Source: Neptunomonas japonica JAMM 1380 | GTDB lineage: Bacteria > Pseudomonadota > Gammaproteobacteria > Pseudomonadales > Balneatricaceae | Length of the DNA stretch: 64,000 nucleotides | Assembly (NCBI RefSeq): GCF_016592555.1 | Contig: NZ_AP014546.1 | Span: 310,001-374,000 of the forward strand | Direction of reading: 5' to 3' | Shown: positions 62,016 to 64,000 of the stretch, piece after piece | Numbering within the stretch: the first letter of the stretch is position 1 | How the letters are laid out: each line of letters starts with the position of its first letter | The notes under the pieces: model-generated | The model's input: the letters and a program-made list of their open reading frames with translations, nothing else | What the model was told of the DNA's origin: nothing | The model's database searches: none | Position numbers and translations under genes: made by a program

Positions 62016-63479
62016 TTATTTTTCTTGTTTTAAAGATTCCCATAAATGCATGACGGCGTAAGCACGCCAAGGGCGCCACTTCTCAGCGAGTAGCAACGTC
62101 TGTTTGGGACGTTTTTCTTTTAATGCTTTCATCACGCCTAAATCAGTATGAGGGAAGGCGTCTGGCCAGTGCAGTGCGCGCATGGCAATATAATGTGCCG
62201 TCCAAGGACCAATACCCGCAAGCTTTTCTAATGCTGCTATCGTTTGCTCTGGATGTGCGGTGGGTTGTAGTGATATTTCATCTTTGCAGATGCTTTGCGC
62301 CAGAGAAATAATAGTCTGAGCGCGTTTGCTGATAATACCAAGGGAAGCAATTTGATCAATACTTAACCCTGCGACTCGCTGTGGACTTGGAAACAGCGTT
62401 GTGAGGCTTGTTAAGGGTGTCTTAATCGGTTTTCCAAAAGCTTGAGCAAAACGCTTGGCTAACGTGTGAGCAGCTTTTACTGTAATTTGTTGACCGAGTA
62501 TTGCTCTGACGGACATTTCAAAGCCATCAAAACTACCGGGAAGTCGAATCCCAGGGTTGTTTCTTGCGAGAAAATTCAGCTGATTAGATATTAGAGAGGG
62601 CTCTGCATGCAGGTCGAACTGATGCTCTAGTTTTCTTAATAAAATAGGAATGATAGCGGCAAGCGATTCTGATAACTCAACAGTGAGAGTGTTGTCTTTG
62701 TTCTTATGGGGTTGTATTTGTAACCAGCCATTATATGACTCGCCTTTGACCGATAGGCTTACTGTTCGAATATAAGACTGGCCTTCAATATGTTCTACGC
62801 CTTGAATGCTTCGGTGTTGCAAAAAATCAATTAATTGTAGCCAGTCGTAGGGTGGGCGGTATTGTAACAGTAGTTGAATGGTTATTTCAGGGCTGTTATC
62901 GGCAGCGCGATTTTGTGTGCTTGGTGGTTTGCGTAGTGCAGATGGCGTTAAGCGGTAACGGCTTTTAAAGTGGGTGTTAAATGAGCGTAAGCTGCCAAAA
63001 CCACTGATAAGTGCAATATGAGCAATTGAAAGTGGTGTCTCAGTGAGTAGTTTTTTTGCTCGAAGCAGCCTTCTGGTAAGAATGAAGTTACTGGGTGTTG
63101 TGCCCAGTTGCTCTAGAGTAATTCTACGTAAATGGCGCTCAGTAATATTGAGCTTTTTTGCCAAAGCCGAAATACTAAAATCGATCTCTCCTTGGTCTTC
63201 TAATTGAATAATAGAAGAGATAATTGTGTCTTTTTGGAATGTATTGTCTAACGTTTGTGGTGAGAGTTCGGGACGACATTTTAGACAAGGTCTAAAGCCC
63301 GCCGTTTCTGCTTGGGCTGGCGTCGTATAAAACGTGCAGTTTTCACGTTTTGGTGTGCGCACTCGGCAAATGGGGCGACAGTAGACACCGGTACTAGAAA
63401 CGCCGATATAAAAGTGCCCATCGAAGCGATCATCATGAGAAACCATCGCTTGATACAAATGTTCATGCTGCATATTCAT
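62016..63479 (-). CDS. Ada N-terminal/AraC domain fused to AlkA 3-methyladenine DNA glycosylase
   Basis: A 487-residue fusion. The Ada zinc domain (about 1-80) has Cys pairs in GVYCRPICRV and FRPCLKCRPE and repairs methylphosphotriesters. An AraC helix-turn-helix follows (about 85-185, SALAKKLNITERHLRRI and IALISGFGSLRSFNTHF). Then come AlkA_N and an HhH-GPD glycosylase with AGIGPWTAHYIAMRALHWPDAFPHTDLG, where the catalytic Asp is visible. It couples sensing, regulation and base excision of alkylated DNA. Two ATGs (63479 and 63473) are possible. Confidence 0.93.
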   Translation of the reverse strand: MNMQHEHLYQAMVSHDDRFDGHFYIGVSSTGVYCRPICRVRTPKRENCTFYTTPAQAETAGFRPCLKCRPELSPQTLDNTFQKDTIISSIIQLEDQGEIDFSISALAKKLNITERHLRRITLEQLGTTPSNFILTRRLLRAKKLLTETPLSIAHIALISGFGSLRSFNTHFKSRYRLTPSALRKPPSTQNRAADNSPEITIQLLLQYRPPYDWLQLIDFLQHRSIQGVEHIEGQSYIRTVSLSVKGESYNGWLQIQPHKNKDNTLTVELSESLAAIIPILLRKLEHQFDLHAEPSLISNQLNFLARNNPGIRLPGSFDGFEMSVRAILGQQITVKAAHTLAKRFAQAFGKPIKTPLTSLTTLFPSPQRVAGLSIDQIASLGIISKRAQTIISLAQSICKDEISLQPTAHPEQTIAALEKLAGIGPWTAHYIAMRALHWPDAFPHTDLGVMKALKEKRPKQTLLLAEKWRPWRAYAVMHLWESLKQEK

Positions 63480-63658
63480 GAAGTTACTATAAGCCTAATT
63501 AAATCTTGTTGCTCGCAGCATTCGGACATCTCCTTATTAAAAGCGGTATCTCGATATATGTACGTTTAAATCATCGAGTTAGAGGGTATTTTTATGCCTA
63601 TTATTCATTGCTTGACTACACTAATGGAGACGTAAGGGTTAAGAGAAAGGATTATTGT

Positions 63659-64000
63659 GTGGCGTTTAGAATATTAGTTTTGTTGTTACCCGCGACGCTG
63701 TTGTTGATTGGGGCACTTATATCGTTAGCTCCCGTTTCAACGTTACCTGTTGCTGATCAAAATACTTTTACGCTTGTGCCTTACCTGCTAGTGATTGTCG
63801 CCGTGTTTCTTGGCTATAGCTTTAAGCGTAGCCGGGTATTATTAGTGGCACTAAATTTGGGGGCTGCTTATTTTTTAATTCAAAATGGTCTCCAAACAAG
63901 TTTGGCAAGGCCCGATAACTATGTGCTTTATAGTGCTGTTTCGTTATTGCTACCTATTAATATCGCATTGATCTCTATTTACGAAGAGCGCGGCATCTTC
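63659..64000 (+). CDS. Membrane protein N-terminus, possibly of a GGDEF diguanylate cyclase (cut by window edge)
   Basis: The reading frame starts with GTG at 63659, with AGAAAGG about 9 bases upstream, and is open to the window end (114 codons). Four hydrophobic helices are seen: residues 5-28, 42-58, 64-80 and 91-107, ending SIYEERGIF. Such a hydrophobic N-terminus followed by an ERG-containing loop resembles that of some GGDEF proteins in Pseudomonas relatives, but the catalytic part is outside the window. The family assignment is weak. Confidence 0.6.
   Translation, partial: MAFRILVLLLPATLLLIGALISLAPVSTLPVADQNTFTLVPYLLVIVAVFLGYSFKRSRVLLVALNLGAAYFLIQNGLQTSLARPDNYVLYSAVSLLLPINIALISIYEERGIF

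Noticed and set aside
63480..63658. Ada box upstream of the Ada-AlkA gene
   Set aside because: No convincing AAAGCGCAA-type or A/B box pair was found; the sequence is AT-rich without a clear match.
1..64000. tRNA, rRNA, CRISPR, IS element, integrase, phage or toxin-antitoxin genes
   Set aside because: None was recognised on either strand; spacers are short and lack tRNA-like cloverleafs, repeat-spacer arrays or transposase motifs.

Overview
The window is a gene-dense chromosomal segment of a marine-type gammaproteobacterium. Gene content and order most resemble Oceanospirillaceae or Pseudomonas relatives; this assignment is inferred from synteny and protein character, and no rRNA or other marker gene is present. 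I see no tRNA, rRNA, CRISPR array, insertion sequence, integrase or prophage gene. Both edges cut genes: rdgB on the left and a membrane protein on the right.

Region 1 (1-16.6 kb) is a conserved housekeeping block: rdgB, a DUF4426 gene, metW, metX, yggU, yggT, proC and yggS on the minus strand, pilT-pilU on the plus strand, then pyrC', pyrB, pyrR, ruvX, algH, tonB and gshB on the minus strand. From memory this is nearly the order found in Pseudomonas around pilTU. It is followed by rsmE and a Cache-HAMP-GGDEF-EAL protein. It covers methionine and proline synthesis, pyridoxal phosphate homeostasis, pilus retraction, pyrimidine synthesis and glutathione synthesis.

Region 2 (16.7-25.1 kb) holds metK facing away from a central-carbon cluster, tkt-epd-pgk-fba, then a MarC-family protein and a YidB-like DUF937 protein. 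Region 3 (25.1-31.4 kb) has a cation/proton antiporter-sirtuin-RidA operon, two small membrane proteins divergent from a TetR regulator with two matching palindromic operators, and a MocR-type regulator.

Region 4 (31.6-39.7 kb) is the most interesting part. A semialdehyde dehydrogenase is followed by a five-gene operon: a YcsI/UPF0317 protein, PxpA, PxpB, PxpC and a DUF4392 D-glutamate cyclase homologue. The two outer genes correspond to the two halves of the mammalian D-glutamate cyclase DGLUCY, and the three inner genes encode the ATP-dependent 5-oxoprolinase. A LysR regulator and a D-amino-acid aminotransferase homologue follow. Together they suggest a D-glutamate/5-oxoproline salvage island.

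Region 5 (39.8-48.7 kb) encodes an aa3-type cytochrome c oxidase whose subunit II carries a fused cytochrome c domain, with Cox11, SURF1, heme A and heme O synthases and small accessory membrane proteins. An FNR/Anr-like box overlaps the candidate promoter. Region 6 (48.8-64 kb) contains an EamA transporter, an unrecognised protein, malate synthase G, a thioesterase, a large MscS-family channel, an alpha/beta hydrolase, serA, ppnP, a LysR/MFS pair, ogt, an Ada-AlkA fusion and the start of a membrane protein.
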